From positions 1 to 37,972 of the forward strand of contig JADNYV010000328.1 in assembly GCA_015501055.1 (NCBI GenBank): DNA of 37,972 nt. Direction: 5' to 3'. Shown in pieces: positions 9,972 to 20,778 of this stretch. A program made the translations under genes and the position numbers. The stretch is from Mucidula mucida. Its lineage: Eukaryota > Basidiomycota > Agaricomycetes > Agaricales > Physalacriaceae. How positions within the stretch are numbered: position 1 is the first letter of the stretch; every line of letters starts with the position of its first letter. Under the pieces are notes generated by a model, which was not told the DNA's origin, searched no databases, and worked only from the letters and a program-made list of their open reading frames with translations.

Positions 9972-11433
9972 ATGTACCACCACTGGAAGGAGCACCGCAA
10001 AGGCCACGCAGCCTCATCTAATCGTGAGGTTGATCCGAGTGCGTCCCAACACGTCAATTCGGAATCCCAACACGTCCAGGACGACCTTGACCGCGGGGTC
10101 AGGGACGTCGTCCGCCACATCTTCCAATACTCCAAGTGCACCGGGCGCAAGAAGGCTGTCTGCGTATGTCCATGTCCGCTCTCTCATCGGGGCTCTACTA
10201 TGTCCGGTGACTCATTGCTGCTCTTGCCTGTTCTAGATCGGAATCAACTACATAGGCCAGAAGCACGAGCTCAAAGGCTGCATCAACGACGCGCGTCATG
10301 TGCACGACTTTCTCTTGAGTGCGTGTGTATGGTTCGCTTTTCCCCTTTTCGCTGACGGATGTGAATTAGACCATTGTAATTATAAGAATGAGAACATAAT
10401 GGTGCTGACTGATGGGGACGCGAATAAGCGCCGGTGGCCAACGAAGGAAAATGTGCTTGGCGCGATGCAGTGGTTGGTGAAGGACGCGCACACGCATGAT
10501 TCGCTGTTCTTCCATTATTCGGGGCATGGCGGGCGGACGCCTGATTTGGACGGGGATGAGATTTCGGGGTTTGATGAAGGTGGGTATGTATGTCTGCGTT
10601 AGTGTATCCATTGCTAACAGACGTGTAATAGTTATCTACCCAGTGGATTACTTGAAAAATGGAACGATCATTGACGATGTGAGTTTTTGATGATTGGTCG
10701 CGGAATGATAGCTGATGGTATGAACGTAGATTCTCCATGACTTCCTGGTGCGACCGCTTCCGATGGGTTGTCGGCTGACGGTAGGTTTCATCCATCCGCT
10801 GTTGATCTTTCGTTTGGAACTGATCTGTATCAGGCTTTGTTCGATGTACGTTACAAGATGGCGCCTTTTTATTCTGACTCTGATCTATGTATAGTGCTGT
10901 CACTCGGGGACGGTCCTCGATCTTCCATTCAGCGTATGTTCCACATCTCTTCTATGGAGAGACGAAATTCAGCGTCAGTGTAGTACGACACGCGCGGAAA
11001 GCTAACGCTGCAAGTTACGAAGAAAGCATACCGGAAAAAAATGAGTCCCGCGGATGTCGTGCGTAATCCGCTATTTCTTCGTCTTTGCTTGTCCTAATTC
11101 TCGCAGATTTGTTGGTCCGGTAGTAAGGATGGGCAGACAAGTGCAGATACATTTCAAGGAGGCGTCGCCGTCGGAGCCATGAGCTATGTGAGCACCGACG
11201 ACATTCTGCAGGTATCGATAACTGAGCTTCCCCAGGCATTCATCAAGTCGTTAAGGGCCAACCATAATCAGTCCTACCAAGGACTGCTGAACTCTGTTCG
11301 CACAATTCTATATCCGCGATACAGCCAGACCCCACAGTTGGGCAGCTCGCATCGTATTGTGAGTCATCACATTGTTTTGTCCTGCTGTCTTACTGAATCG
11401 CCGTAGGACACTAAAATACGATTCATCATATGA
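9972..11433 (+). CDS. MCA1: Type I metacaspase (tandem copy 1)
   Basis: A caspase-fold cysteine protease that cleaves after Arg/Lys, linked in fungi to proteostasis and cell death. There are eleven exons: 9972-10163, 10237-10318, 10370-10579, 10632-10678, 10730-10780, 10834-10845, 10895-10933, 10984-11058, 11107-11187, 11236-11358 and 11407-11433, giving 312 residues. The sixth exon is a 12-nt microexon (ALFD). After a short 60-residue prodomain come [12 protein letters not shown] and GCINDARHV, the catalytic His144 in HYSGHGG, and the catalytic Cys200 in DCCHSGT. The family usually has DSCHSG, so the residue before the nucleophile is Cys rather than Ser. The C-terminal [19 protein letters not shown] region is typical. 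The prodomain lacks the long Pro/Gln-rich stretch of many type I enzymes. An intact tandem paralogue lies 650 bp downstream. Confidence 0.9.
10834..10845 (+). other. 12-nt microexon, metacaspase 1
   Basis: The codons gct ttg ttc gat (ALFD) sit between a TATCAG acceptor and a GTACGT donor, placing the conserved Asp right before the Cys-containing exon. The same 12-nt exon is present in copy 2 at 13161-13172 (TLFD), which supports both. Confidence 0.85.
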
Positions 11434-12081
11434 TAATCATTTTCCTAATAACAACGTGTTCGTGAACTGATAGTATTTGACGGACTTGACGTCCGAGAAA
11501 TTTAGACTCCTCTGATATCTTGTTTCCCCCTCAATCGTGGTACTCATCGCGTACCCAGGACGCCGGAGTTGCGTCTCCTACGCCGGCGGCTAAGGGAATA
11601 TCGTAACGGATGCCAAACGGAAGCTGGCTCGAGGAACCAGTCCATATGGGGAAAGCCTTTCGAGGCGCCTCGGATGATGACGCCGTCTCAAACAGGTCGC
11701 TTGAGCTGCATTCCTGGGCCCGACTCCTCTCCGGAGGTTGATGCTTGCTATTCTATCGTCGTTCTTGAGCGAGGTGACTCTAATGTGGGTTGTCTACCAC
11801 TACTTCATGGCATCCTGTCAAGGTCTTGGCCACAGAGCTCGAGGGAAAGAAGATCCGAATTTGCATAAAACGGGAAGAGTGATCTCCTGTCCTACATCGG
11901 CCTTGTACATTTCTAGCTGCTACGTGGAGTCAGCTGTCCCATGCTGTCCCCTCCATTATAACCGCGCTGCATTGTCCATAGTGAAACCCTCTCCCCCTGG
12001 TCTTGGTACCCACTGTCGGCTTTGTCTCTTGCCTTCCATAAAGTGTCGCTCGTTCAGTCGCCCCCCGTTCGTTCGTTCAAC
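11434..12081. other. Intergenic and promoter region of metacaspase 2
   Basis: This is the spacer between tandem metacaspases. A TTATAA box-like motif at about 11956 and a pyrimidine-rich stretch with repeated cgttcgtt just before ATG 12082 are the only promoter-like signals. The longer frames here have no family match. Confidence 0.35.
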
Positions 12082-13857
12082 ATGTACTACCATTTGGATT
12101 TCTCTCATCATACGAACTACTTTGTTTCTCCAGGCGCGTCTATGGCATATGGCTCCCGCCCCGGGTCATCTCTCTGCTCGGTGGTTGAGGATCGGTATCC
12201 TCCTTATGGACATTCACCGAGTTCATACGAACAACCGCGTTCGCAGTATGTGTGCCCGACACATACATACCACCCGCCTAGTACTACTATACCGCATACC
12301 TATGGACACCCTCCTGCACGGCATAGTACTGCCTATGACGATCATACGACACGACTGGATAATGACCGCGGGCTGATGCGACGCGCCGCCGCACATCTGT
12401 TCCAATACTCGAAATGCACGGGACGCAGGAAAGCCGTGTGTGTGGGTCCCCACGAGTCGTCCACAAAGCCTTCGTCGGGTGATGCTCATGATCTCCTTCC
12501 GCTTTTAGATCGGGATCAACTATTACGGCCACTCGCGTGAGCTGAGAGGGTGTATAAATGATGCACGCCACGTTTACGAGTTTCTCACACGTAAGTTCTT
12601 TTCGTGTTCGCGCCTGGTGAATGACAGACCGTGACTCAGGTCATTGTGGATATCGGAAGGAGGATATTATCGTTTTGACGGACGATAACCCGAATAAGCG
12701 GCGGCAGCCTACGAGGAGGAATATCCTCGCTGCGATGGCTTGGCTCGTCAGAGACGCGCGATCCCACGACTCGCTGTTTTTTCATTGCAAGTGTCTATCT
12801 CGCATATACGTGTATCCGTGGACTGATTTGATCATTTGAAGATTCGGGCCACGGAGGGCGGACGCGGGATGTGTCTGGTGATGAGCTGGATGGATACGAC
12901 CAAGGTGCTTTATTGCTGTGCCACACTCGGTGGACTCAAACTTATTATTTACTAGTCATATACCCAGTTGACTATCAGACTGCGGGATTTATCATTGATG
13001 ATGTTGGTCTCGTCTGTAGTCCCTTCAACATCATCCCGTCTGATGTATTAGTAGTTTATGCACGAACTGCTGGTTCGGCCTCTGCCCATGGGCTGTCGGT
13101 TGACTGTTTGTGTTGCTTTCCTCGTTTCCTTTCTCTCACTCATCCACGAATGAAAACCAGACATTATTTGATGTGAGTCTTCTGCCAAGGGTGAACTTCT
13201 GCGTTTACTCATACATACCTTGAAGTGCTGTCATTCTGGAACTGTATTGGGTACGCACTCTCCTTTTTCAAAGATCAAGTTCACACACTCATCACCGGTA
13301 CGGGTGGCAGATCTACCATACGGCGTACGTTCGTCTTCTCAGACCGCTAGTACGAGTAGTATCTCATTTCAGGATAGTACGACACTCATGGTAACATGAA
13401 AGTGCTTGTTTCTCGCCAAGCTTGGGAGGCGAAGAAAAGTTCTGCGGACGTTGTCAGTTGCAGGTCTATTCTCTCTTCGTGGCGAATGCTCAACAACTCC
13501 TTACTAGATATGCTGGTCGGGTTGTTTGGATGGTCAGAAGAGTGCCGATACTTTTCAAGGTGGCGTCCCTGTTGGCGCGATGAGCTATGTCAGTAGTACT
13601 TTTGTTGGGTGGGTACAGCTACTGAGCATTCTTTTTCACGGGCAGGCGTTCATAACAGCGCTGAAGAGGAATCGCAATCAATCTTATCAGGGACTGCTCA
13701 AGTCTATCCGGCAGATTCTATACCCAAAGTACAAGCAGACGCCGCAGCTGGCTAGTTCTCATCGGATTGTGAGTCCGTGTTTATTCGATTGTAGCGCTGA
13801 ACAGAAGCTTGACCGTACTGTGCTCTATAGGATACCAAACTTCGTTTTATTATATGA
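12082..13857 (+). CDS. MCA1: Type I metacaspase (tandem copy 2)
   Basis: A paralogue of the preceding gene, with thirteen exons: 12082-12441, 12509-12590, 12640-12786, 12842-12904, 12956-13002, 13055-13105, 13161-13172, 13226-13250, 13311-13324, 13378-13452, 13508-13588, 13646-13768 and 13831-13857. These give 368 residues. The 120-residue first exon is a Tyr/Pro/His/Ser-rich prodomain, as in typical type I metacaspases, ending [13 protein letters not shown]. Catalytic His200 lies in HYSGHGG and Cys256 in [23 protein letters not shown] follows. Two introns are absent from copy 1: one inside the HYSG codons with a GC donor (GCAAGT at 12787), and one inside VLDLPYG. All phases and conserved motifs agree, so the gene appears intact. 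Confidence 0.88.
12787..12841 (+). other. GC-AG intron in metacaspase 2
   Basis: Exon CAT T is followed by GCAAGT, and a TTGAAG acceptor precedes AT TCG GGC CAC. Splicing restores the catalytic HYSGHGG motif exactly. No GT donor gives the motif in frame. Metacaspase 1 reads straight through this point without an intron. Confidence 0.8.
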
Positions 13858-13984
13858 TCTACACTTGTTAATTTGTACTTGTAGCCTACTACTTCATGAT
13901 GTTGTATTGTAATCCTCCAGCATGTTAATAGAGATCAAAGCGCGTACTAGCTTGGTTATTGACTCGGACGCGGCGACAATCCTC
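13858..13984. other. Downstream of metacaspase 2
   Basis: Short AT-rich 3' flank leading into the repeated block at 13985. Nothing else was recognised. Confidence 0.4.
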
Positions 13985-14436
13985 ACGGGAGAGGGAAAAG
14001 GTCGGACGCATTGCGAAAGATGTTTCGAGTCGTTGACCGCGGTGGATGCAGTGTGGCGCACTCAGTCATTCGGTAAATAATAATTTCCTGCAGAAAGTCT
14101 ACGTTCCAATGCTAACACCTCTGCTACAGACCGTCAACTTTCAGTAGCGCAGCTATTCAAGGTCCGTTGATCAATATTGAAGAACATCTCACGAAGGTCT
14201 ACTTATCTCGTGTGGTTAACGTCGATTGTCACCAGTGATCGCCCAAAGGCCCGGCATCGAGCATAGAACAGTGTATACCGTAACGCTGCGGAACTGCTGT
14301 TCGTGTCCAGATAGCTGCAGTCATTTTCTCGACCAAACAAGAAACAACAAATCCGGTCACGGGACGCGAACAAAGGCAAGCGGCGCGCTGTGGACCTTTG
14401 TGAGTTTCCTTGGTCTAGTACATCATTATCTTACAC
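13985..14436 (+). repeat. Direct repeat upstream of FunK1 copy A
   Basis: This block matches 21895-22382 upstream of copy C. It includes the shared string gtcgttgaccgcggtggatg and a conserved 3' piece reading IEEHLTKVYLSR and ending NVDCHQ with a stop (IEEQLTKVYLSR and NVDSHQ in the other copy). That suggests a relic of an unidentified gene in front of the kinase. The second half (about 14280-14436) is the kinase 5' flank and also resembles the flank of copy B. The unit is part of a segmental duplication. Confidence 0.7.
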
Positions 14437-16116
14437 ATGGCTCAGTCTGGCATGGCGCGGTGCTTCCAATCACCTACCAAACGGCTAGCACATATCGCTG
14501 TCAGTCCTGCGTTTGATAACCACCAAGTAAGTGTTCCTTCGTTGTATCTTCCATTCTGACAGGTCGCTGCTAGGGGCCTGAACTCTTTGTGCGCTTCGTA
14601 ACCTCTATGAACTCGCTCGACCGCATCAACCTCTGTCATGACCCCACTGTTAGCAATGCGGAGAACAATCTTCGGTACAAATCTGAGGTTAACGGGAAAC
14701 CTTACCTCACCACATCGTTCACCGCTGAATCAGCTATTGTTACGCGTGCCACGCGGGTACTCAGTCCTTTTGAATATCACCTTGTCGAGGTCAGGTCCAT
14801 TGGCCTGCATAGCGATGTTCCCAAACATGACTGGCTCTTGGAAGGAGAAAAGAAGACAATTGGCGACAATTCATCTGCGCTCAAGAACTTGGACGATCAC
14901 CTCGCGGCAAACTCAAAGAAAAGCCTTCCTACACCCACCCACGACCATCCGAACCGAACTCATCACAGAACTGTGTTCAAAGATTGTTGTAGCACTCTGT
15001 ATTTACTTATGGATTACGCCGAGTATGCTTTAGCAATGGTTCAAGTTATTCAAGGTATGTCGTCTCACGCCGAATTCTCTATGATTTTCTGAGTATTTTG
15101 CTATTAGCCCTCGATCATTTGCGGTTAGCTGGCTATGTTCATCAAAACATCAGTCCTGGTAACTGTCTGTACATCAAGGATTCATCGGGCGTGATTCAAA
15201 TCAAGATTTCGGATCTCGAGTATGCGCGCCCGTATACCGCAGAGACCTCACATACGGTTCCTATCACTGTACGTCAACTTCTAATCTAGCGTGACCCTGT
15301 TGACTTACTCTTTCATCCGATGCGCAGGGAACACCAGGTTTCATGGCGGTTGAATCACAGCTACCCCGGCATTTATACACTCCTGAAGATACCGCTCCAT
15401 CTCCAGAACCATTCATATATCGAGGTGGCAAATCCACATCTTGTGGCCCAGCAAAAATCGAAACGGCGGCAGACCCAGAGTGGTTCAGATTCAACTTTCT
15501 CCATGATATAGAATCTGCTCTCTGGTTATTCTGCTGGTTCCTGTTTAACAGGCTGCCGTCTTCCCTCCTCGGCAAGATTTCACGTGCAGATTTTGAAAGC
15601 ATTGCCAAGGTTGCTCGCAAACTCTTTGGGACTTCTCTTGATCCCCCAGCTACGCGACGGGCCTTCGTTATCGCAGGAGGTGGTTCTTCCTATCCGGAAG
15701 TCTACAATCTGCTGCAGTCGTATTATGGGCAGGATACTCAGCACGGCCCCACGATACTCGATGGCTTGACAGCTTTCCAGAGTATCGTTGAATTCTATCG
15801 AGAGGTGGAGAGTTCGACGCCAATCCGCACCGCCAAATCATTTATGTGGGGGCCCAAGGAGTTTCGGCCCAGGTACTATAGAGAGCTGCAGGGCATCTTC
15901 TATGATATGTCGGGGCCACTGAATGGCTCGACTCTTTCGGCAGTGCCCATCCATCTTTTCGACCCTCTGAAACGCGCTGCTTCGGATGCTCTACTAGCTG
16001 CAGACGTCGAAGAGGGCGCGAAAGAGACGCGTCCGAACAAGTGCCCTAGAACCGATCCAGGACGGTCTATAGCGAGCCACTCCTCCGTTACGCCGCCATC
16101 GTCCACACCGAGGTGA
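14437..16116 (+). CDS. FunK1-type pseudokinase (copy A)
   Basis: Exons are 14437-14526, 14574-15054, 15108-15268 and 15328-16116. Their 1521 nt give 506 residues with no break. It belongs to the FunK1 family but is shortened. Its first exon fuses the usual start (MAQ) directly to the IAVSPAFDNHQ end of the second FunK1 exon, removing about 215 N-terminal residues. A region of about 95 residues in the middle of the kinase exon is also missing relative to copy B. The catalytic loop reads YVHQNISPGN (residues 202-204 HQN) instead of HRD, so the catalytic Asp is Asn and the protein should be a pseudokinase. The ISDLEYAR motif, which takes the DFG position in this family, remains. From about 15165 to 15964 it is almost identical to copy B. 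Its tail contains TRPNKCPRTDP, a weakened form of the NLS-like end. Confidence 0.75.
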
Positions 16117-16581
16117 AAAAAGCAATTTCTTCTACTAGCTATACAGAACATCGTACTATACTGTTTTACACCTACCAACCTCTATATATTTAATCATGTC
16201 GTCCTATCATAGTGATCAAGTCCATTGCTTTAGTTCGTAGCTTCGAATACTGTACACACGCACCCACTTGTTGAGCCTTTGACAACACAATTGATGACAC
16301 CTGACGGTCTTCGCCATCGTCGAACACCCCACTTTCGAGATTGTCAAGTTCGTCAACCTCGTACCAGAGAAGTGCTAAAGACCGGAAGGCCTTTATAACA
16401 CTCATGTCAACGTAGGTAATTCGCAACGTCGATAATCTATCTATACGACTTGGGCGAACGGTCATATTTGGGTACGCAGGTTGAAATACAAGAAAGAAAT
16501 GTATGTAGTACAACGGTGGTGTATATACAACGTGATAAAAAACCTCATATCAACTACTCAAGTGATAACTGGCTTCGTGGT
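16117..16581. other. Tail-to-tail spacer of copies A and F
   Basis: This spacer holds the 3' flanks of copy A (+) and relic F (-). It is homologous along its length to 24314-24772 between copies C and D, for example around catcgtactatactgtttt and aagaaagaaatgtatgtagt. That shows the convergent pair was duplicated as a unit. Confidence 0.7.
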
Positions 16582-17600
16582 TCAGGGCTTTGATCTAGCT
16601 GATGACCGCGAAGCACGAGGTTTAGACTGCTCTAACTTAGCGCGTTTGCTCGGTCGTACCTCTTCCTCTTCATCCTCATCTTGATCCTCATCCTCATCCT
16701 CATCCTCGTCAAAGACTGCGGGCGCGCGCGCGACTCGTTTAAGCGGCGCGAACTGATGGATAGGCTTAGCCTTTAGCTTTGAACCTTCCAAGGCGGAGAA
16801 AACGGCGTCGAAGACAGACTGCAGCCGTCTATAGAACGAGGGAAGAAACTCCTTGTCCGCCCACTTCAAGGAACGGTCACTGCTGACTGGCTTTAATGCC
16901 TCTATCTGGTTGTAAAATGAGGTGAGCAGCTGGAAATTCTGCAAACCGCGCAATAAAGCGTGGCCGTATTTCGCGTCCTGGCCGTACAACGGCTGTAAAA
17001 ATTCCATAACGTCTGCATATGTATCGTCGAATCCCGAAAAGCTTCCCATGAAGCTCTTCCGCGTAACGTTAGGACCGAAGAGTTTTCGTGCATATCGTCT
17101 CATGCCATCGTATTGTGAAGGCGAAATTGTCGCAGTGATTGATGACGGAAGTCGGTGGAATAGCAACCAGCAGTACAGCCAAAGCACAGACTCTACGTTG
17201 TGAAGGTAATTGGTCGCAATTGTAGGAGTTACGACTGTAGACGCCAGTTAGACATAAGTAGGTCTGTGCTGTTCCGTCGATGGGACCGCTGTGAAGGCTG
17301 GCGTGCCGCGTTCCCTGAAAGTCAAATAAGTTGAACGTAAGAAGCGAGCCAGAGCACGTACAACCTCAACGTTGAACGAATAAGTGTCATGGTGACGTGC
17401 ATATTCGAGATCCGTAATTTTGGTCTGAAGTTTGCCCGACGAATGTTCGCCGACGAGAACATAACGCAAAGACATGAGACCTGTTTGTGATTAAGTTGAA
17501 TGTGTCATTATAGGAGGATATATGACCTACTTGTAAGTAAGGAACCCAACATAGCCGTTAGAGCTAAGTTTCGTTCGAAGGCATAACAGTCGGTATTATA
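16582..17600 (-). pseudogene. FunK1 relic (copy F)
   Basis: A frame from 17187 to the stop at 16582 encodes the FunK1 C-lobe: LWLYCWLLFHRLPSS, then ADKEFLPSFYRRLQSVF, PIHQFAPLKRVARA, a long Asp/Glu run and the basic tail RPSKRAKLEQ. The beginning of that exon is damaged: GTPAFTAV is recognisable near 17300, but the segment before the NYLHNVES match is shortened and the frame shifts. Further upstream, KITDLEYAR (about 17390-17420) marks the activation-loop exon. The HRD region near 17520-17560 is only vaguely recognisable and no earlier exon is seen. It is the degenerate counterpart of copy D and converges with copy A. Confidence 0.75.
16664..16713. repeat. Microsatellite coding an acidic run in copy F
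   Basis: Degenerate tcatcc/tcatct repeats encode an Asp/Glu tract on the minus strand, just before the RPSKRAKL basic motif. Copy D has a purer ctc repeat at the same place (24957-24985). Confidence 0.7.
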
Positions 17601-17941
17601 CAAAGCCAGGCTCGGGGGCGCGGCAGAGGTATCGCAATTCGTCCGAGGGCACAAGCGAAACATCGTCGATGAAAGAAGGTCTAGTAAGTAGTCTTTCTAC
17701 TACTACCGAAGCGACTTGATCAGAATCCAGAAGATGAGCCAAGGTATTCATGAGTGGCATGTGTACACAAACAACTTAAGCACCGATGACTGGCGTCTCA
17801 TGCTAGTAGAAACCCGCCCGTACACGTCACTAGTGCTATATCGATAACTTACGGGACAATAACGCTGCGGAACTGTCCACATACCTGCAGTCCACAGTGG
17901 CGATTAGGGCGACCCTGCGATCGTGATCAAATCGTGATCCA
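17601..17941. other. Spacer between relic F and copy B
   Basis: The upstream exons of relic F are expected here but cannot be recognised. From about 17861 (aacgctgcgg) the sequence is homologous to the 5' flanks of copies A and C. No other gene was seen. Confidence 0.4.
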
Positions 17942-19200
17942 GCCATTGTCGACCAAACAAGAAACAAACAAAGCCCAACTTGGTAACTGACAGTCACGAC
18001 GCGAACAAAGGCAAGCGTCGCGCTATAAAACCACGCGTGAGTTTCTTTAATCTCTCCCACAATCAACACCCTCATCTTAGACATGGCTCAGCCTACTCCT
18101 CGGCGGCCCCAATCAGCCTCCTCACACGCAGGAGGACCTATGCTTCCTCTTCCCCAACAGCGCGCGGCCCTCCGAAAGACAATACCCGCGCATACAGTAC
18201 AGACCGCGAGTCCTATAGCCTTCCTCAAGCGCCACTGTTCTCTTCCCGAATTGTCTTCCAGCGAACACGACGGGCTAGTTGCACATGTTATCAGCGAACT
18301 CAAGGAGCGTGAACTCCTCAACGACTCAGGTTGGCCAGACACCATAATTGACGGTAGAACCGAGGGCGCGATCTTCAAAAACCTGGAGCCCATTGTTGCC
18401 GCCATTGGTGACATTTGTCTCCTCTGGGACGATGAGGCCCAGAAGCTCAACGATAGGACGACCACATTCGAATGCGATGGGTCTAATACGACGAACTCTG
18501 AAGTGCCGGGGTCATCGTTCATGGTTGATGCGCAATTCATTCTCCTCGAACGATGCACGCCAACATCAAACGTTTCAGACTCCGAGAACGACAAAGCAGA
18601 TACCGTGGATATCAGTCCATCCGAGTTCAAGAAATCTGTCAACGACCGCGCAGATGTAACGTTTCCCCATTATTCCGTCCTTCAGCCGTTAACTGTGTTT
18701 TCAGAATGAAATCAAGATTGCATCAGCGGCCAACCATACCCTGTTCAATGACTACTCCCGTCGCTTTGTCCTTGGATTCACAATTGAGGGCGTGGAAATG
18801 CGTTTCTGGCACTTTTCGCGTTCACACATCGCTGTCAGTCCCGCGTTCGATTATCACCAGGTGGGTATTTCTCTTTGTCGTATGAGTGAATCTGATGGAT
18901 CGCTACTAGGAGCCTGAACTTTTCGTGCGCTTCGCTATCTTCATGACGTTCGCCGATCGCATCGACCTCGGCTACGACCCCACTGTAACCCGAATTCGCG
19001 ACGCGAACAACAAGATTCAGTACCAATTTGAAGTCGACGGGAAATTCTACCTGACCGAATCGTTCATCGCTGAATCCGCTGCTAACGACATCGTTACGCG
19101 TGCCACGCGGGTATGGAGTGTCCGCGAATACGACCCCATCAAGGGCACGTTCATTGGTTCAAATAGCGTTGTTCTCAAAGACGTCTGGCTCTTCTCCGAT
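17942..19200 (+). repeat. Inverted repeat arm, FunK1 copy B 5' half
   Basis: This arm is nearly identical, in inverted orientation, to 26431-27689. The match starts at gccattgtcgacc, covers promoter, exon 1, intron 1, exon 2, intron 2 and the first 290 bp of exon 3, and stops sharply at the LFSD codons. Offsets are equal throughout (141 bp from arm start to ATG in both), so there are essentially no indels. Confidence 0.9.
18024..18030 (+). promoter_or_regulatory. TATA box of FunK1 copy B
   Basis: A TATAAAA at 53-59 bp before the ATG at 18083. It is kept at the mirrored position 27607-27601 in copy D. Confidence 0.55.
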
Positions 19201-20778
19201 TCCGAAGGAGAAAAGACGATCTCTGACGATATCTTCTCCGCGCTGAAGAACTTGGACGATCAGCTCGCGGCAGGCAAAGACTATAGGGAACTGGGCATGG
19301 ACGTCCCCCCCGCCCCTGGATCTTCTCTTGTTGAAGAGGCAAGGCCTTATTTCATGGACATCATGCAGGATGTAGCTGTCACGTTCAAGCGCGGCGACGT
19401 GGAATACTGCGATGTTGCATCCGCACCCGAGACCGGTTATAGACCTTTCACGTACGCCCCTGAAAAGAAAGCGCCCGCAGCAGTATTTGGGAAAGTGCCA
19501 GGCTCCTTGCGTGCGGGACTTGGCAATAATGAGCTACCTCCTGTCGTGGAAGAACCGAAGGAAAGCCCTCCACCCATTCACGACCATCCAGAACGAACCC
19601 ATCGCAGAATTGTGTTCAGAGATCGTTGCAACACACTCTATTCCCTTGTGGACTACGCCGATTATGCTTTAGCGATGGTCCAAGTTATTCAAGGTATGCC
19701 GTCTCATTCAACCTCTCTACTTTCTTTGAGAATTTCTTTCCTTAGCCCTTAATTATTTGCGCTTGGCCGGCTACGTTCATCGAGACATCAGTCCCGGCAA
19801 TTGTCTGTACATCAAGGATTCATCGGACGTGATTCAAATCAAGATTTCGGATCTCGAGTATGCGCGCCCGTATACCGCAGAGACCTCACATACGGTTCCT
19901 ATCACTGTACGTGAACTTCTAATCTAGCGTGACCCTGTTGACTTACTCTTTCATCCGATGTGCAGGGAACACCAGGTTTCATGGCGGTTGAATCACAGCT
20001 ACTCCGGCATTTATGCACTCCTGGGCGTACCGCTCCAGCTCGACAACCATTCATATATCGAGGTGGCAAATCCACATCTTGTGGCCCAGCAAAAATTGAA
20101 ACGGCGGCAGACCCAGAGTGGTTCAGATTCAACTTTCTCCATGATATAGAATCTGCTCTCTGGTTATTCTGCTGGTTCCTGTTTAACAGGCTGCCGTCTT
20201 CCCTCCTCGGCAAGATTTCACGTGCAGATTTTGAAAGCATTGCCAAGGTTGCTCGCAAACTCTTTGGGACTTCTCTTGATCCCCCAGCTACGCGACGGGC
20301 CTTCGTTATCGCAGGAGGTGGTTCTTCCTATCCGGAAGTCTACAATCTGCTGCAGTCGTATTATGGGCAGGATACTCAGCACGGCCCCACGATACTCGAT
20401 GGCTTGACAGCTTTCCAGAGTATCGTTGAATTCTATCGAGAGGTGGAGAGTTCGACGCCAATCCGCACCGCCAAATCATTTATGTGGGGGCCCAAGGAGT
20501 TTCGGCCCAGGTACTATAGAGAGCTGCAGGGCATCTTCTATGATATGTCGGGGCCACTGAATGGCTCGACTCTTTCGGCAGTGCCCATCCATCTTTTCGA
20601 CCCGCTGAAGCGCGCTGCCGATGAGTTAGCTGCAGACGGCAAAGGCAATGCGGAGGAGGAGCGTCCGAGCAAGCGCGCTAGGACGGAGCCAAGACGCTTT
20701 CAACGCCCTGCCACGCCGCCGTCGCCCACACCGAGGGGCGGAAAAGCGACCTCGATTACGCCGCGTTTTGGTTTCTAG
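18083..20778 (+). CDS. FunK1 fungal protein kinase, full length (copy B)
   Basis: Exons are 18083-18655, 18705-18860, 18910-19693, 19746-19906 and 19966-20778. Their 2487 nt give 828 residues, a normal FunK1 size. The N-terminal region (about residues 1-240) is followed by the kinase N-lobe in exons 2-3, including an AESAANDIVTRATRVW segment and VVLKDVW. The catalytic loop is YVHRDISPGN (Asp518), and KISDLEYARPY (Asp540) replaces DFG, as is usual in this family. The GTPGFMA and FRFNFLHDIESALWLF segments belong to the C-lobe. The tail EERPSKRARTEPRR is a likely nuclear localisation signal. This is the only copy in the cluster with every splice site and catalytic motif intact. It is a mosaic: the 5' half matches copy D and the 3' half matches copy A. 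FunK1 substrates are not established. Confidence 0.9.
19803..20602 (+). repeat. Direct repeat shared with copy A
   Basis: An almost identical match to 15165-15964 (constant offset 4638), spanning the end of the catalytic-loop exon, the last intron and most of the last exon. A short diverged patch sits near the codons after GTPGFMAVESQL. Identity ends inside the FDPLKRAA codons. Confidence 0.85.

Noticed and set aside
18088..18642. 184-codon antisense frame over FunK1 exon 1 (and its mirror at 27001-27543)
   Set aside because: It is the complement of a well supported kinase exon, with no splice, promoter or family support. It is duplicated only because the exon is.
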